This document shows, piece after piece, positions 18,877-29,022 of a stretch of DNA of 64,000 nucleotides; positions within the stretch are counted from its first letter, which is position 1, and each line of letters opens with the position of its first letter. The position numbers and the translations under genes are program-made. Location: assembly GCF_001280595.1 (NCBI RefSeq), contig NZ_LITU01000053.1:317513-381512 (forward strand). The letters run 5' to 3'. The notes below the pieces were generated by a model that did no database searches, was not told the DNA's origin, and was given only the letters and a program-made list of their open reading frames with translations. This DNA is from Paenibacillus xylanivorans (GTDB lineage: Bacteria > Bacillota > Bacilli > Paenibacillales > Paenibacillaceae).

Positions 18877-18904
18877 TTTCTTTATAAAGATTGTTTTGCA
18901 CCAA

Positions 18905-18935
18905 AAAAGGCGAGCCATATGGCTCGCCTTTTCTT
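18905..18935. terminator. Bidirectional terminator between the kinase gene and glgC
   Basis: AAGGCGAGCCAT-ATGGCTCGCCTT is a 24-base perfect palindrome flanked by AAAA and TTTCTTT, serving the two convergent genes. Confidence 0.9.
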
Positions 18936-18939
18936 TATG

Positions 18940-20166
18940 TTATGAAGAAAGTTCACCAGCGCGCAGACGGCCGCTTTTCTCATAAACATCTTTCAGCATA
19001 CGTACAGGTTGTGTACGTACAGCCGGTTTAGCGGAGACAATCTCATTAGGTCCGACAACCATAATTTCATCCGCTGTACCTTTGACAATGGCACCATCTT
19101 TGATAATGGCGCCTTCACCAATGATTGCGCGTTCGATATGAACACCGCGACCTACCCGAGCATTTGGCATTATCACGCTGTCTTTAACCTCAGAGCCTTT
19201 ACCAACTTCGGCTCCGCAGAAAATAACAGAACGTTCCGCACGGCCATCCATGGCGCAGGATTCATGTATCATGGATTGCAGGAGCTCGGCACGCGTCTGA
19301 CGAGCTTTGTATGCACTCGGTTTGGTTCTCCAGTCACGAGTAAACATCGGCCAGTCTTCTTTTTGCAGGCTCCAGTCTTCATCGTTATGAAGCAGATCCA
19401 TGTGCGCATCCCATAAACTCTTCACCGTACCCACGTCTTTCCAATAACCATTGAAGTTATATACGAAGAGGGGGGTGTTTTCATTCAACATTTGGGGAAT
19501 GACATCTTTACCGAAGTCATGGCTGGATTCCGGATTAGCGGCATCTTCGAGCAGGTGGCGTTTCAGGTATTCCCATTTGAACATGTAAATTCCCATGGAC
19601 GCCAGATTGCTTTTCGGTTCGGCCGGTTTCTCGGCAAACTCCGTTACTCTCAGACTGTCATCAGCTGCCATAATGCCGAAGCGATGAGCTTCCTCCCAAG
19701 GAACTTCCATAACAGAAATGGTCGCTACCGCTTCATTAGCTGTATGAGCTTCCAACATTTCACGATAATTCATATGATAAATATGGTCACCCGACAAAAT
19801 TAGAACATTTTCGGGGTTTTGTTGGTCTATATAGTCGATATTTTTATAAATAGCATCCGCGGTTCCCAAGTATTCGTCATTTCCTGTATGATAAGATGGA
19901 AGTAAGGAAATTCCTGCCTCACTTGAAGTACCATGTCCCCAAGGTTCTCCTCCACCAATGTGATCATGTAATGAATCAGCTTGGTACTGTGTCAAAACAC
20001 CTACAGTATCGATTCCTGAGTTTACGCAGTTGCTGAGGGGAAAATCGATAATCCGGTAGTGCCCGCCAAACGGTACAGCGGGTTTTGCGATACTCGAGGT
20101 TAAAGGGGCCAATCTCTTCCCTTCTCCTCCCGCCAACAGCATAGCGATGCAATCTTTATTAAACAT
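18940..20166 (-). CDS. glgC: Glucose-1-phosphate adenylyltransferase
   Basis: A 408-residue ADP-glucose pyrophosphorylase making the glucosyl donor for glycogen. The pyrophosphorylase signature [15 protein letters not shown] and [15 protein letters not shown] open the protein, YLGTADAI and [15 protein letters not shown] follow, and the C-terminus has the left-handed beta-helix hexapeptide repeats ([20 protein letters not shown]). GGGAGG precedes the ATG. It is divergent from glgB-glgA, which use its product; the usual neighbour glgD is not seen. Confidence 0.95.
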   Translation of the reverse strand: MFNKDCIAMLLAGGEGKRLAPLTSSIAKPAVPFGGHYRIIDFPLSNCVNSGIDTVGVLTQYQADSLHDHIGGGEPWGHGTSSEAGISLLPSYHTGNDEYLGTADAIYKNIDYIDQQNPENVLILSGDHIYHMNYREMLEAHTANEAVATISVMEVPWEEAHRFGIMAADDSLRVTEFAEKPAEPKSNLASMGIYMFKWEYLKRHLLEDAANPESSHDFGKDVIPQMLNENTPLFVYNFNGYWKDVGTVKSLWDAHMDLLHNDEDWSLQKEDWPMFTRDWRTKPSAYKARQTRAELLQSMIHESCAMDGRAERSVIFCGAEVGKGSEVKDSVIMPNARVGRGVHIERAIIGEGAIIKDGAIVKGTADEIMVVGPNEIVSAKPAVRTQPVRMLKDVYEKSGRLRAGELSS

Positions 20167-20361
20167 AATCGTTTCCCTCCCAAGATAATTGTCCAGTGTA
20201 GTACATACATAAACGCAATGTGGAGCTATTGAAACGATGTATACTGTAAAATTCCTGAAAAATTACAACATTTTTTTAAACACCGCATTTTTCTTTTCAA
20301 CTTGGCTAGAATGGGGTAATGGTTACTGTTATATCTATTTTCTGGAGAAGAAGGTGATCTC

Positions 20362-22362
20362 TTGGCCATTCAACCGTTAGCAAACCCGGAAATTTCGCCG
20401 GAGCACATTTATTTATTTCATGAAGGAAACCTTCATCACAGTTATCGAATAATGGGCGCACAGCCTGCGTTCGAAGAAGACCGTCAGGGGTACCGTTTTA
20501 CTGTGTGGGCTCCGAATGCCACAGAAGTAGGCCTGGCTTTAGACCGTAATGGATGGAAAGGTGAACAGGAACCTTTATATAAGATACCCGATTCTGGATT
20601 TTGGAGTCGTTTTATTCCGGAAATCAGTGAAGGAACATTATACAAATTCCGTATATTAACGGAAGATGGCACCGAACTGCTTAAAGCTGACCCTTATGCT
20701 TTCCAGGCAGAAGTTCGTCCGCGTACGGCATCTGTCACCAGTTCCATTGAAGGTTATAAATGGAACGATGGAGCCTGGAGACGCAAACAACGGGGCGTGT
20801 ATAATAAACCTCTACATATTTATGAAATGCATGCTGGAACCTGGAAACGGAAAGAAGACGGAACTCTTTACAGTTATCGTGAAATTGCGGATTTGCTTGT
20901 TCCTTATTTGTTGGAGATGAATTATACCCATGTAGAGATGATGCCCCTGAGTGAACATCCTTACGACCTTTCGTGGGGGTATCAAAACACAGGATTTTTT
21001 GCGCCAACCAGCCGTTATGGGCAGCCTAAAGATCTGATGTATCTGATTGATACTCTACATCAGGCAGGAATAGGCGTATTGCTCGATTGGGTTCCCGCAC
21101 ATTTTGCCAAGGATGCTCATGGCTTGCGTTTGTTTGATGGAACGCCTTTGTATGAATATGCAGATCCACTGTTAGCAGAGAGACCAGGCTGGGGCACCCT
21201 CAGCTTTGACTACTCCAAACCCGAGATTCGTTCGTTTTTAATCTCGAATGCATTGTACTGGATGGAAATGTACCATTTCGACGGACTTCGGGTCGACGCC
21301 GTAACCAGTATGCTTAAGCTGGATTTCGAAAAGCAGCCAGGACAATACCGAACCAATAATGAAGGTGGCCTGGAAAACAAGGAAGCTGTTGCTTTTTTGC
21401 AGCAGTTGAATGAAACGGTCTTTAAGTATTTTCCATATGCGCTGATGATGGCAGAAGAATCCAGTGCATGGCCGATGGTTACATCGCCAGTGGATCAGGG
21501 TGGGCTGGGTTTCAACTACAAATGGAACATGGGTTGGATGAATGATACGCTTGACTACATGGAATCTGATTTTCACGAGCGTCCTTCCAAACATCATTTG
21601 CTGACATTCCCTGTCGTATACTCCTTTGCTGAAAATTACGTGCTTCCTCTGTCTCATGACGAGGTCGTTCATGGCAAAAAGTCGCTCCTAGACAAGATGC
21701 CAGGAACATACGAGCAGAAATTTGCCGGCATGCGTGCCTTCATGGGGTACTTCATGACATTCCCAGGCAAAAAACTGCTGTTTATGGGTGGAGAATTCGG
21801 CCAGTTTATCGAATGGAAAGATGAAGATCAACTGGACTGGTTTTTGCTGAACTACGACAGTCACCGTAAACTCCACAAGTTTGAACGGGATCTGTCCGAG
21901 CTATACTTGGGCGAAAAAGCTTTATGGGAGCTTGATCATTCCTTTGAGGGTTATGAATGGATCACTCCGGATGATCAGGACCAAAGTGTCATTTCATATG
22001 TTCGCAAAGGAAAAAAACCTGCGGATACACTCCTTGTGCTTATTAACTTTCAGCCGGTCAAGCGGGAGCGTTACCGGATTGGTGTCATGCGTCCCGGTAT
22101 GTATACCGAAGTTCTGAATAGTGATCATTCCGATTACGGCGGATCAGGCATTATCAATGATATGCAGCTCACTACAGAAAAGATTCCTTTTCATGGGCAA
22201 CCACATAGTCTGGAAATTGTTTTGCCTCCGCTAAGCGTAGTTATTTTAAAAAAGAATACACGTCGGAAAACGGTTGAGTCGCTCATTGATGTCACTCCCG
22301 TCAAATCAAGTACAACGAAAGACAGCACTACAGTTAAACCCAAAAGGAGGACGAAGGCATGA
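20362..22362 (+). CDS. glgB: 1,4-alpha-glucan branching enzyme
   Basis: A 666-residue GH13 enzyme that forms alpha-1,6 branches in glycogen. N-terminal CBM48 region (HHSYRIMGAQPAF ... RFTVWAPNATEVGLALD), then the catalytic barrel with nucleophile Asp in DGLRVDAVTSML, acid/base Glu in MAEESSAWP and Asp in LPLSHDEVVHGKKS. The last 35 residues (TRRKTVESLIDVTPVKSS onward) are a basic, Ser/Thr-rich tail beyond the usual C-domain. Start is TTG after AGAAGAAGG. It overlaps glgA by an ATGA, so the two are coupled. Confidence 0.95.
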   Translation: MAIQPLANPEISPEHIYLFHEGNLHHSYRIMGAQPAFEEDRQGYRFTVWAPNATEVGLALDRNGWKGEQEPLYKIPDSGFWSRFIPEISEGTLYKFRILTEDGTELLKADPYAFQAEVRPRTASVTSSIEGYKWNDGAWRRKQRGVYNKPLHIYEMHAGTWKRKEDGTLYSYREIADLLVPYLLEMNYTHVEMMPLSEHPYDLSWGYQNTGFFAPTSRYGQPKDLMYLIDTLHQAGIGVLLDWVPAHFAKDAHGLRLFDGTPLYEYADPLLAERPGWGTLSFDYSKPEIRSFLISNALYWMEMYHFDGLRVDAVTSMLKLDFEKQPGQYRTNNEGGLENKEAVAFLQQLNETVFKYFPYALMMAEESSAWPMVTSPVDQGGLGFNYKWNMGWMNDTLDYMESDFHERPSKHHLLTFPVVYSFAENYVLPLSHDEVVHGKKSLLDKMPGTYEQKFAGMRAFMGYFMTFPGKKLLFMGGEFGQFIEWKDEDQLDWFLLNYDSHRKLHKFERDLSELYLGEKALWELDHSFEGYEWITPDDQDQSVISYVRKGKKPADTLLVLINFQPVKRERYRIGVMRPGMYTEVLNSDHSDYGGSGIINDMQLTTEKIPFHGQPHSLEIVLPPLSVVILKKNTRRKTVESLIDVTPVKSSTTKDSTTVKPKRRTKA

Positions 22363-23801
22363 ATATTCTATTTGCTGCTGCTGAAGTACATCCATTTATC
22401 AAAACCGGAGGTCTTGCTGACGTCATTGGTGCGTTGCCACAGGCGCTAAAGAAAAGTGGGGCAGATGTTCGTGTCATTTTACCCAAATACAAAAGCATTC
22501 CGGATGAGTACAAAGAGGCGATGGAGCCTGTCATCACAACGGATGTCCCCCTTGGCTGGCGCAGACCTTATTGTGGAATAGAGATGCTGGTCCATGACGG
22601 AATTCCTGTTTATTTTGTGGACAATGAATACTATTTTGGACGGGATGGCGTGTACGGATATATGGATGATGGCGAGCGTTTCGCCTTCTTCAATCGTGCT
22701 GTTCTCGAAGTGTTGCCGCAAATCGAATTCAAGCCGGATGTGCTGCACAGTCACGATTGGCACGCAGGAATGATTCCTTTACTGCTGGAGGCTCACTATG
22801 CACATGATCCGTTTTACAGTGAGATCAGAACCGTTTTTACGATACATAACCTGTTATATCAAGGTGTGTTTCCACATGAGTTATTCAGTGATCTGCTTGA
22901 ACTGGACGATCGCTATTTCACAGTGGATGGAGCAGAATATTACAGTAACGTCAATTTCCTGAAAGCAGGAGTTGTCTTTGCGGATCATGTAACGACCGTC
23001 AGCCCGACCTACGCCCAGGAAGTACAAACCTCCTATTATGGCTATGGTCTGGATGGGTTGCTCAGTTCACTAGGAGAGCGTTTCAGTGGGATTGTCAACG
23101 GTATCGATACAAAGAGTTACAACCCGGCAGCGGATAACAAAATTGCGGTAAAATACAGAACCAGCCTGTCCAAGAAAATAGAGAACAAGATCGAACTGCA
23201 GAAGGAGCTAGGTCTGCCTGTACGTCCGGATGCTCCACTTATGGTGATGGTTACTAGGCTTGTGGATTCAAAAGGACTGGATCTGGTCTGCCGTGTATTG
23301 GATGAATTATTATATTATGACGACATTCAATTCGCAGTATTGGGTACGGGGGATCCGGCTTATGAGCACTGGTTCCGTGAGGCGGCTAATCGTTATCCGC
23401 TGAAAATGTCTGCCCAGATTACATTCAACGATGGATTATCCCGCCGTTTCTATGCAGGCAGTGATCTCTTCCTGATGCCATCAAGGTTCGAGCCATGTGG
23501 TATTAGCCAGTTGCTTGCACTCCGCTATGGCAGCGTACCACTTGTCCGGGAAACAGGGGGTCTGAACGATACGGTGCAGGCATACAATGAATTCAGTGGT
23601 GAGGGGAATGGATTCTCTTTCACTAGCTTTAATGCCCATGATATGATGAACACCATTCGCCGTGCAGAGGCATTATACCGTCAGCCAGAGCATTGGAAAA
23701 AGATCGTGAAAAACGCAATGAGCGGAGACTATAGCTGGAACGTCTCAGCTGAAGAGTATATGGATATTTATCGCCGCATAACGCTTGAATCTGTGAAATA
23801 G
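22359..23801 (+). CDS. glgA: Glycogen synthase
   Basis: A 480-residue GT5 glucosyltransferase adding glucose from ADP-glucose to alpha-1,4-glucan. The N-terminal ADP-glucose loop is KTGGLADVIGALPQAL; HSHDWHAG and FTIHNLLYQG are family landmarks, and the C-terminal GT-B half has the SRFEPCGISQLLALRYG and GGLNDTV motifs. Typical length. AGGAGG within the end of glgB is its ribosome site. A strong terminator closes the pair. Confidence 0.96.
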   Translation: MNILFAAAEVHPFIKTGGLADVIGALPQALKKSGADVRVILPKYKSIPDEYKEAMEPVITTDVPLGWRRPYCGIEMLVHDGIPVYFVDNEYYFGRDGVYGYMDDGERFAFFNRAVLEVLPQIEFKPDVLHSHDWHAGMIPLLLEAHYAHDPFYSEIRTVFTIHNLLYQGVFPHELFSDLLELDDRYFTVDGAEYYSNVNFLKAGVVFADHVTTVSPTYAQEVQTSYYGYGLDGLLSSLGERFSGIVNGIDTKSYNPAADNKIAVKYRTSLSKKIENKIELQKELGLPVRPDAPLMVMVTRLVDSKGLDLVCRVLDELLYYDDIQFAVLGTGDPAYEHWFREAANRYPLKMSAQITFNDGLSRRFYAGSDLFLMPSRFEPCGISQLLALRYGSVPLVRETGGLNDTVQAYNEFSGEGNGFSFTSFNAHDMMNTIRRAEALYRQPEHWKKIVKNAMSGDYSWNVSAEEYMDIYRRITLESVK

Positions 23802-23814
23802 TTCTGCACAAATG

Positions 23815-23847
23815 AGCCGCAGTATATTCGTACTGCGGCTTTTTTTG
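23815..23847 (+). terminator. Terminator after glgA
   Basis: AGCCGCAGTA-TATTCG-TACTGCGGCT, a perfect ten-base-pair stem followed by seven T. Confidence 0.92.
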
Positions 23848-23875
23848 TACGATCATAAGAGGAGGCGAATTTAAA

Positions 23876-25582
23876 ATGAACAACTACATTAATTTTACGT
23901 CTACTTACAAACCTAATTTGCAGTCTTTAAGCAGTGCTGACGGGTATGATGCCGTCAAAATGAATGAAATATTTAGTCAGATTATGGGCAATATCGCGGC
24001 TGTGCAATCCTCGCTGACAGGAAGCCTTATTGATGTGAGGAGCTTTGCTCCAGGAGATGGAAGTGATCAGACAGCCCAGATCAAGGCTTTTTTTAACTCG
24101 GCACAGGAAGGTGATGTTTTATTATTTACGCCAGGGCACTATAAAGTCGTCAAGACGGGATGGTTCTATACGTTTAGTGGGCGATCCGTCATCATTAAGG
24201 CACTGCCAGGCGCAATCTTGGAGGTCTCGGATCAGGGGATCCGGATTGAAGGCAGCAATCATGTAGAGATATGCGGTTTGACCTTGGTACGTACGACTCA
24301 AGCAGCTTGGAGTAAAAATAAGACGGGGCTACACATCGAAGATTCTAGCAATGTACTATTACAGCATAATGATATTAGCAAGTTTACAGATGGAATCGGA
24401 GTCAATGGTTCGAGCAGCCAGGACAACCCCGCCAGAAATGTCGTTATACGAAACAATAAACTGCATCATTTGGGAGAAGAACCGATTGCAGTTCGAAATC
24501 ATTTGATTTTTGTGATAATTCGTGAGAATGATTGTTCCAGATATCTTGGGGATGGCATCCTGGTCAAGGGAACATGGCATGTTTCGATCACCGACAATTT
24601 TCTGCACACTCCTGTACTATCCAGTGATCCAGATTATGCTACTTTTTCAGGCGGACAACAAGTGAAAAATATGCCTAAAGTTGGTGGTGGGGTCACCTGT
24701 AACAATGAGGGAGGAGAGACCGGAGCTAAAAACCTGCATATTCATGGCAATAGGATGATCGGAACAGCATTTGGTGTGGGTCTTATCGGATTCGAAGGCG
24801 CGTTTGTGACCTCTAATTATTTTTATGATATCAAAACAACCTCCGTCATTTCTGTGTCTTTCTCCTCATCGATATATAATCCAAATAACGTCAGCAACCA
24901 TCTGTTTGTAATCCAGGGCAACCTGATTGATACCATCTCCAGACCAAATGCTACCGCTGCCATTGAAGCAAAAACGAGTACTGGTGCAGAAGGCATGGAC
25001 ATCGGAATGATATCAGACAACATCATCATTCCGAGAGGGAAACACTGGGGAATTGTCGCGGATGGACATATTATCGTAAAAGGCAATTACATTGCCGAAG
25101 CAGGAATAGCTATGGATATTGCCAATGGAGTGATTGCATCGAGCAATATCATTGAGCCCGGTTTTGAAACAACCAATCCTGACCGAATGGTCAGTTTGCA
25201 TAATGATTGTACATTTTCTCATAATTCAATTACAGGAAAAGGTACTTGTCTTCAATTACGAGGCTCCAACAATATCATAACTGGAAATCGCTTGAAATAT
25301 GAGGGAACTTGGTGGGCGGTGCATCTGGACATTGTTAATAACACGGTGGAGGGCAATATCATAAGAGACAACATGCTGAGAGTTACGGCGAATGCGACAG
25401 GACGTTTCCTGTTTGGCGCCAGTCCCTGGACAGATGGGAAAAACATAGTTGTTGATTTGGTTAGAGATAATAATGGAGCGTTATACCAATTGGTAAACGA
25501 ACTGGTCATGATGGGTCCGAATTCTACGCGGTGGAGAATAACGATAGATGCGAAAGGGGATTTGAAAACGACGAAGTTATAG
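23876..25582 (+). CDS. Right-handed parallel beta-helix protein
   Basis: A 568-residue protein with a pectate-lyase-3-like N-terminal segment (LIDVRSFAPGDGSDQT, about 50-65) followed by repeated rungs such as NNKLHHLGEEPIAVRN, IIRENDCSRYLGDGILV and ITDNFLHTP through most of its length. That is the fold of pectin lyases, polygalacturonases and phage tailspikes. No signal peptide or membrane anchor is visible, unusual for a secreted polysaccharidase. RBS GGAGGCG precedes the ATG. Substrate and catalytic residues cannot be assigned; it could be a surface, spore or prophage-derived protein. Confidence 0.7.
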   Translation: MNNYINFTSTYKPNLQSLSSADGYDAVKMNEIFSQIMGNIAAVQSSLTGSLIDVRSFAPGDGSDQTAQIKAFFNSAQEGDVLLFTPGHYKVVKTGWFYTFSGRSVIIKALPGAILEVSDQGIRIEGSNHVEICGLTLVRTTQAAWSKNKTGLHIEDSSNVLLQHNDISKFTDGIGVNGSSSQDNPARNVVIRNNKLHHLGEEPIAVRNHLIFVIIRENDCSRYLGDGILVKGTWHVSITDNFLHTPVLSSDPDYATFSGGQQVKNMPKVGGGVTCNNEGGETGAKNLHIHGNRMIGTAFGVGLIGFEGAFVTSNYFYDIKTTSVISVSFSSSIYNPNNVSNHLFVIQGNLIDTISRPNATAAIEAKTSTGAEGMDIGMISDNIIIPRGKHWGIVADGHIIVKGNYIAEAGIAMDIANGVIASSNIIEPGFETTNPDRMVSLHNDCTFSHNSITGKGTCLQLRGSNNIITGNRLKYEGTWWAVHLDIVNNTVEGNIIRDNMLRVTANATGRFLFGASPWTDGKNIVVDLVRDNNGALYQLVNELVMMGPNSTRWRITIDAKGDLKTTKL

Positions 25583-25609
25583 CTGTGGTCTAACTCTTCG
25601 TCAGAAAAT

Positions 25610-25662
25610 TCCTGAAGTATCCGATGAAAATAATAATTTATCCAATACTCCAGGAGTTTTTT
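25610..25662. terminator. Candidate bidirectional terminator between convergent genes
   Basis: TCCTGAAGTAT / ATACTCCAGGA, eleven-base arms with one mismatch and a 24-base AT-rich loop, followed by GTTTTTT on the plus side and AATTTT on the minus side. Confidence 0.5.
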
Positions 25663-25669
25663 GGCATCA

Positions 25670-27421
25670 TTAGCTATGTTCCAATTGTCTATATAAAATA
25701 CGGTATCCGTAAGGATCAAGTTTAATATTCATGATCCCATTAGCGGGAACAACATCTTCTTCAGTTAAGGCATCCTTCCAGTCTTTGGTTTCCATCGGAT
25801 GTGACAGGGTTCGTTCTTGCGGAGTATTATTCATCCACACCGTAAAGTGGAGAGTATCATCCATACGTTCATAAATGATGCATGGATCATTATGATCGGC
25901 CTTCAGAAAACGAAAGCGACCTTTTCGCAAGGCTTCATTACTTTTTCGCAAGTCAATCATCAGGCGATAAAAATCATAAAGCTCCTGATCTTGCTTGGTT
26001 GGATTCCATTGCATACATTTACGACAATCCGGATCACCTTCCCCACTTATACCAACTTCATCCCCATAGAATATACAAGGGGTACCAATGTAGGTGAAAA
26101 GAAACACAACCGACAATTTCAATCTGCGTTTATCTTCTCCGGCCCGAGTAAGAAGACGTGGGGTGTCATGACTGCACAGCATGTTGAAGATGACTTCATT
26201 GGTTTGTTGCGGGTAACGCATAATGAGTGATCCCATCTCGTTAGCGAAGTTATAACCATCCATAGAACCGCAGAAGAATTCAAGCACTTTGTCCGCAAAA
26301 GGGTAGTTCATCACGGAATCAAATTGATCTCCCATAAGCCAAGTAAGGGAATCACTCCATACTTCGCCTACAATATAGGCCTCCGGATTGGCGGTTTTGA
26401 CCACTTTGCGGAAATCTCGCCAGAAGTGATTATCGACTTCATTGGCTACATCCAGACGCCAACCATCCAGTTTAATTTTCTTGATCCAGTATTCAGCGAC
26501 ATCGAGCAAGTACGCTTTGACTTCGGGATTGGCAGTATTGAACTTGGGCATATTGCCGTAAAATCCAAATGTATCGTAGGTAGGAATTCCATCCTTTATC
26601 TGCACAGGATATTCATTGATATGAAACCAGTCTGCATATTTGGAATTCTTTCCGTTCTTCAGTACATCCTGAAAAGGAGGGAAGTTCTCGCTGCAATGGT
26701 TGAAAACTGCGTCGAGCATGACCCGAATTCCACGGCGATGGCATTGTTCTGCCAATTTCTTGAGCAATTCGTTGTCTCCGAAATGGGGGTCCACTTTTTT
26801 ATAATCAACGGTATCGTATTTATGGTAGGAGTTAGCTTGAAATAGAGGAGTAAAGTAGATGGCGTTAACACCGAGTTTAGTCAGATCGTCCAGATGATTG
26901 AGTACACCTTGCAGGTCTCCGCCGAAGTAGTTATCCAGTTCAGGTCGGCCACCCCATTCCTGGGTTCCTTCCGGGTTCAGATCGGGATTTCCATTGGCAA
27001 ACCTTTCCGTCATGATTTGATAGAATACGGCTTCTTTGGCCCATTCGGGAACTTTAAATACATCAATTTCATGGATGTAGGAAAATTCATAATATCCTCC
27101 GGTAGCATACGGGAGAGTATAATGAATTCCGTTATCAGCCAGATAAATATTTTCGGTACCCGCGGTAATACGGAAGATGTAAGTCAGACGTTTGAATTTA
27201 GGCTTAACTGCAGTTTCCCAGTAATCAAACATATTGTCGGAAGCGGCTTTCTCCAATTGAATTTCCTTATAGGTTCCATTCCAATCGTATTTATCACCAG
27301 TCAGTGCAGTCACATATTGTACATCGTCTCTCTTCGTTCGTACACGCAGGTGAATCGTCGAGGGATTATAAGCATAAGCCCATTTATCGCGGGGAACGTG
27401 ATACATCGCTTCGAGCAGCAT
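25670..27421 (-). CDS. Neopullulanase/cyclomaltodextrinase-type alpha-amylase
   Basis: A 583-residue GH13 enzyme, the usual length for the intracellular maltogenic amylase/neopullulanase group. An N-terminal CBM34-like domain (MYHVPRDKWAYAYNPSTIHLRVRTK style) precedes the barrel: AVFNHCS, nucleophile in GWRLDVANEVD, Glu in YIVGEVW and Asp in CSHDTPRLL. No signal peptide, so it acts on imported maltodextrins or on glycogen. The ATG chosen has AGGAGGTG six bases upstream. Its closeness to glgBCA suggests a role in glucan turnover. Confidence 0.9.
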   Translation of the reverse strand: MLLEAMYHVPRDKWAYAYNPSTIHLRVRTKRDDVQYVTALTGDKYDWNGTYKEIQLEKAASDNMFDYWETAVKPKFKRLTYIFRITAGTENIYLADNGIHYTLPYATGGYYEFSYIHEIDVFKVPEWAKEAVFYQIMTERFANGNPDLNPEGTQEWGGRPELDNYFGGDLQGVLNHLDDLTKLGVNAIYFTPLFQANSYHKYDTVDYKKVDPHFGDNELLKKLAEQCHRRGIRVMLDAVFNHCSENFPPFQDVLKNGKNSKYADWFHINEYPVQIKDGIPTYDTFGFYGNMPKFNTANPEVKAYLLDVAEYWIKKIKLDGWRLDVANEVDNHFWRDFRKVVKTANPEAYIVGEVWSDSLTWLMGDQFDSVMNYPFADKVLEFFCGSMDGYNFANEMGSLIMRYPQQTNEVIFNMLCSHDTPRLLTRAGEDKRRLKLSVVFLFTYIGTPCIFYGDEVGISGEGDPDCRKCMQWNPTKQDQELYDFYRLMIDLRKSNEALRKGRFRFLKADHNDPCIIYERMDDTLHFTVWMNNTPQERTLSHPMETKDWKDALTEEDVVPANGIMNIKLDPYGYRILYRQLEHS

Positions 27422-27525
27422 GACAACACCTCCTGAACTCAAGATAAAGTTATAGCTATAAATAACCAAGTTAGACAGCATGTGAACCATAAGTTCAGCC
27501 GCTAAATGTAATAATTTCAACAATT

Positions 27526-27539
27526 TTCAACGTTTTCTT
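27526..27539. promoter_or_regulatory. Weak cre-like sequence upstream of the amylase gene
   Basis: TTTCAACGTTTTCT resembles the CcpA cre consensus TGWAANCGNTNWCA around a central CG but has about three mismatches. It lies about 100 bases before the amylase start. Plausible because such genes are often under carbon catabolite control, but weak. Confidence 0.25.
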
Positions 27540-27583
27540 TTCACAGCATTTCCAGCTTTTGTCCGTATATACGTATTAATGAT

Positions 27584-27635
27584 AAACAAAAAGGGCGCTC
27601 CTTAAGACCTAAATGCAGGTCCTGAAGAACACCCT
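27584..27635 (-). terminator. Terminator of the M20 hydrolase gene
   Basis: On the minus strand, a 19-base imperfect stem (AGGGTGTTCTTCAGGACCT against AGGTCTTAAGGAGCGCCCT, several G-U pairs) with loop GCATTT and then TTTTTGTTT. Confidence 0.85.
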
Positions 27636-27664
27636 AGGTTAATATACAGCAGTTTACGTAAAAC

Positions 27665-28840
27665 TTAGCGACTTGCTTGCTTAAACTCTGTTTGAATGGT
27701 TTGCAGCAGCTCAGGCTGTGTAAGAACATCATAAGCAGTTGCAGCAATTGCCTTGGCTCCAAGGATCATACCATCCAGGGCCCGTTCCTGAAGCGCCAGA
27801 TCACGGAATTCAATGGAATGAAGCGTATGAACTTCGTCCACCACACGAATATAAGGGTGGATCGCAGGACAACGCAAGGATACGTTACCGATATCCATGG
27901 AACCATGGTCGTTGCCACTCACGATCTCCTCTTGAGAAATACCGAGTTCAAGCAGATTAGCACTAAAAGCAGCAGATAACGATTCATTCGTGACCATCTC
28001 ATCATAAGAAGTCTCATAATTGGATGTAACCAGCCGGCAACCGGTTTGCAGAGCAGAACCTTCCGCGATCTGAATTACGCGTTGAGTGAGAATGTCCAAT
28101 TCTTTTCTTGTCGAAGCACGTACATAGAATTGGGCTGAAGCATAATCAGGAATGATGTTAGCTGCCTGTCCTCCGCTATTGATAACCCCGTGGATACGAA
28201 CCGTACTTTTCACTTGTTGACGGAACGCATTAATGCCATTAAACGTCTGGATCACCGCATCCAGGGCATTGATGCCTTCATGTGGACTTGCAGCAGCATG
28301 TGAAGATTTCCCATGGAATTCAAATTGTACAGCATCAATAGCCAGGGAACTGCCAGATTTCTCATAGGCATAATAAGGGTGCGCCATCAGTGCAATATCA
28401 CAGTCATCAAATAACCCTGCTTCAGCCATAGGCACTTTAGCGCCACGTGTTTCTTCCGCTGGTGTACCGAACACTTTCAATGTTCCACCCACTTCATCCA
28501 GTACGGATTTCAAACCTACTGCAGCCCCGAGGCTCATCATGCAGATCAGATGGTGCCCACAAGCATGACCGATTTCCGGTAGTGCGTCGTATTCACATAA
28601 CAGGGCAATGGTCGGACCTGGCTTGGATGCCGCATACGTACCGATGAATGCAGTGTCCAAGCCAAGAACAGGAGCTTCTACGGAAAAACCATGATAGACA
28701 AGCTCTTCCTTTAACCGAGCAGAGGCGAGGTATTCTTCGTTACCAAGTTCGGGATTGGCACCAATGTATGATGAAATCTCCTTAAAACGGGAAGCATATT
28801 GATCAATAACAGTTAGAATTTGTGTTTTGGTATGTGTCAT
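27665..28840 (-). CDS. M20-family amidohydrolase
   Basis: A 391-residue zinc-dependent hydrolase of the N-acyl amino acid/aminobenzoyl-glutamate type. Metal-binding HACGHH in EYDALPEIGHACGHH, the GTPAEE acid/metal motif and a dimerisation-domain segment (EFHGKSSHAAASPHEGINALDAV) are clear. The start ATG has AAGGAG seven bases before it; the 37 codons of open frame further upstream lack a ribosome site. Substrate unknown. It is divergent from an amino-acid ABC importer. Confidence 0.88.
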   Translation of the reverse strand: MTHTKTQILTVIDQYASRFKEISSYIGANPELGNEEYLASARLKEELVYHGFSVEAPVLGLDTAFIGTYAASKPGPTIALLCEYDALPEIGHACGHHLICMMSLGAAVGLKSVLDEVGGTLKVFGTPAEETRGAKVPMAEAGLFDDCDIALMAHPYYAYEKSGSSLAIDAVQFEFHGKSSHAAASPHEGINALDAVIQTFNGINAFRQQVKSTVRIHGVINSGGQAANIIPDYASAQFYVRASTRKELDILTQRVIQIAEGSALQTGCRLVTSNYETSYDEMVTNESLSAAFSANLLELGISQEEIVSGNDHGSMDIGNVSLRCPAIHPYIRVVDEVHTLHSIEFRDLALQERALDGMILGAKAIAATAYDVLTQPELLQTIQTEFKQASR

Positions 28841-28939
28841 GGTGGACTCCTTAAGCAAAAATGAAAATAATTCAATAATTATATCATACTTGCGGTTATT
28901 TTTCAGAAACGGGCTGTAATCGAATCCTGTCGAAATGCA

Positions 28940-28968
28940 TTGCATAATCATGCATTCTACTTTATAAT
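28940..28968 (+). promoter_or_regulatory. Promoter of the amino-acid ABC importer operon
   Basis: TTGCAT - 17 bases - TATAAT. ATGCAT occurs at 28935-28940 and again at 28950-28955, overlapping the -35 and spacer, and may form an operator. On the other strand a TATAAT-like -10 for the M20 gene lies nearby. Confidence 0.65.
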
Positions 28969-29022
28969 GACTCAGGCATCAACAACAGAAAGCATACAAA
29001 GTATTATAAGGGGAGAACAGGG

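Noticed and set aside
27526..27539. A firm CcpA cre site before the amylase gene
   Set aside because: About three mismatches to the consensus; kept only as a low-confidence feature.
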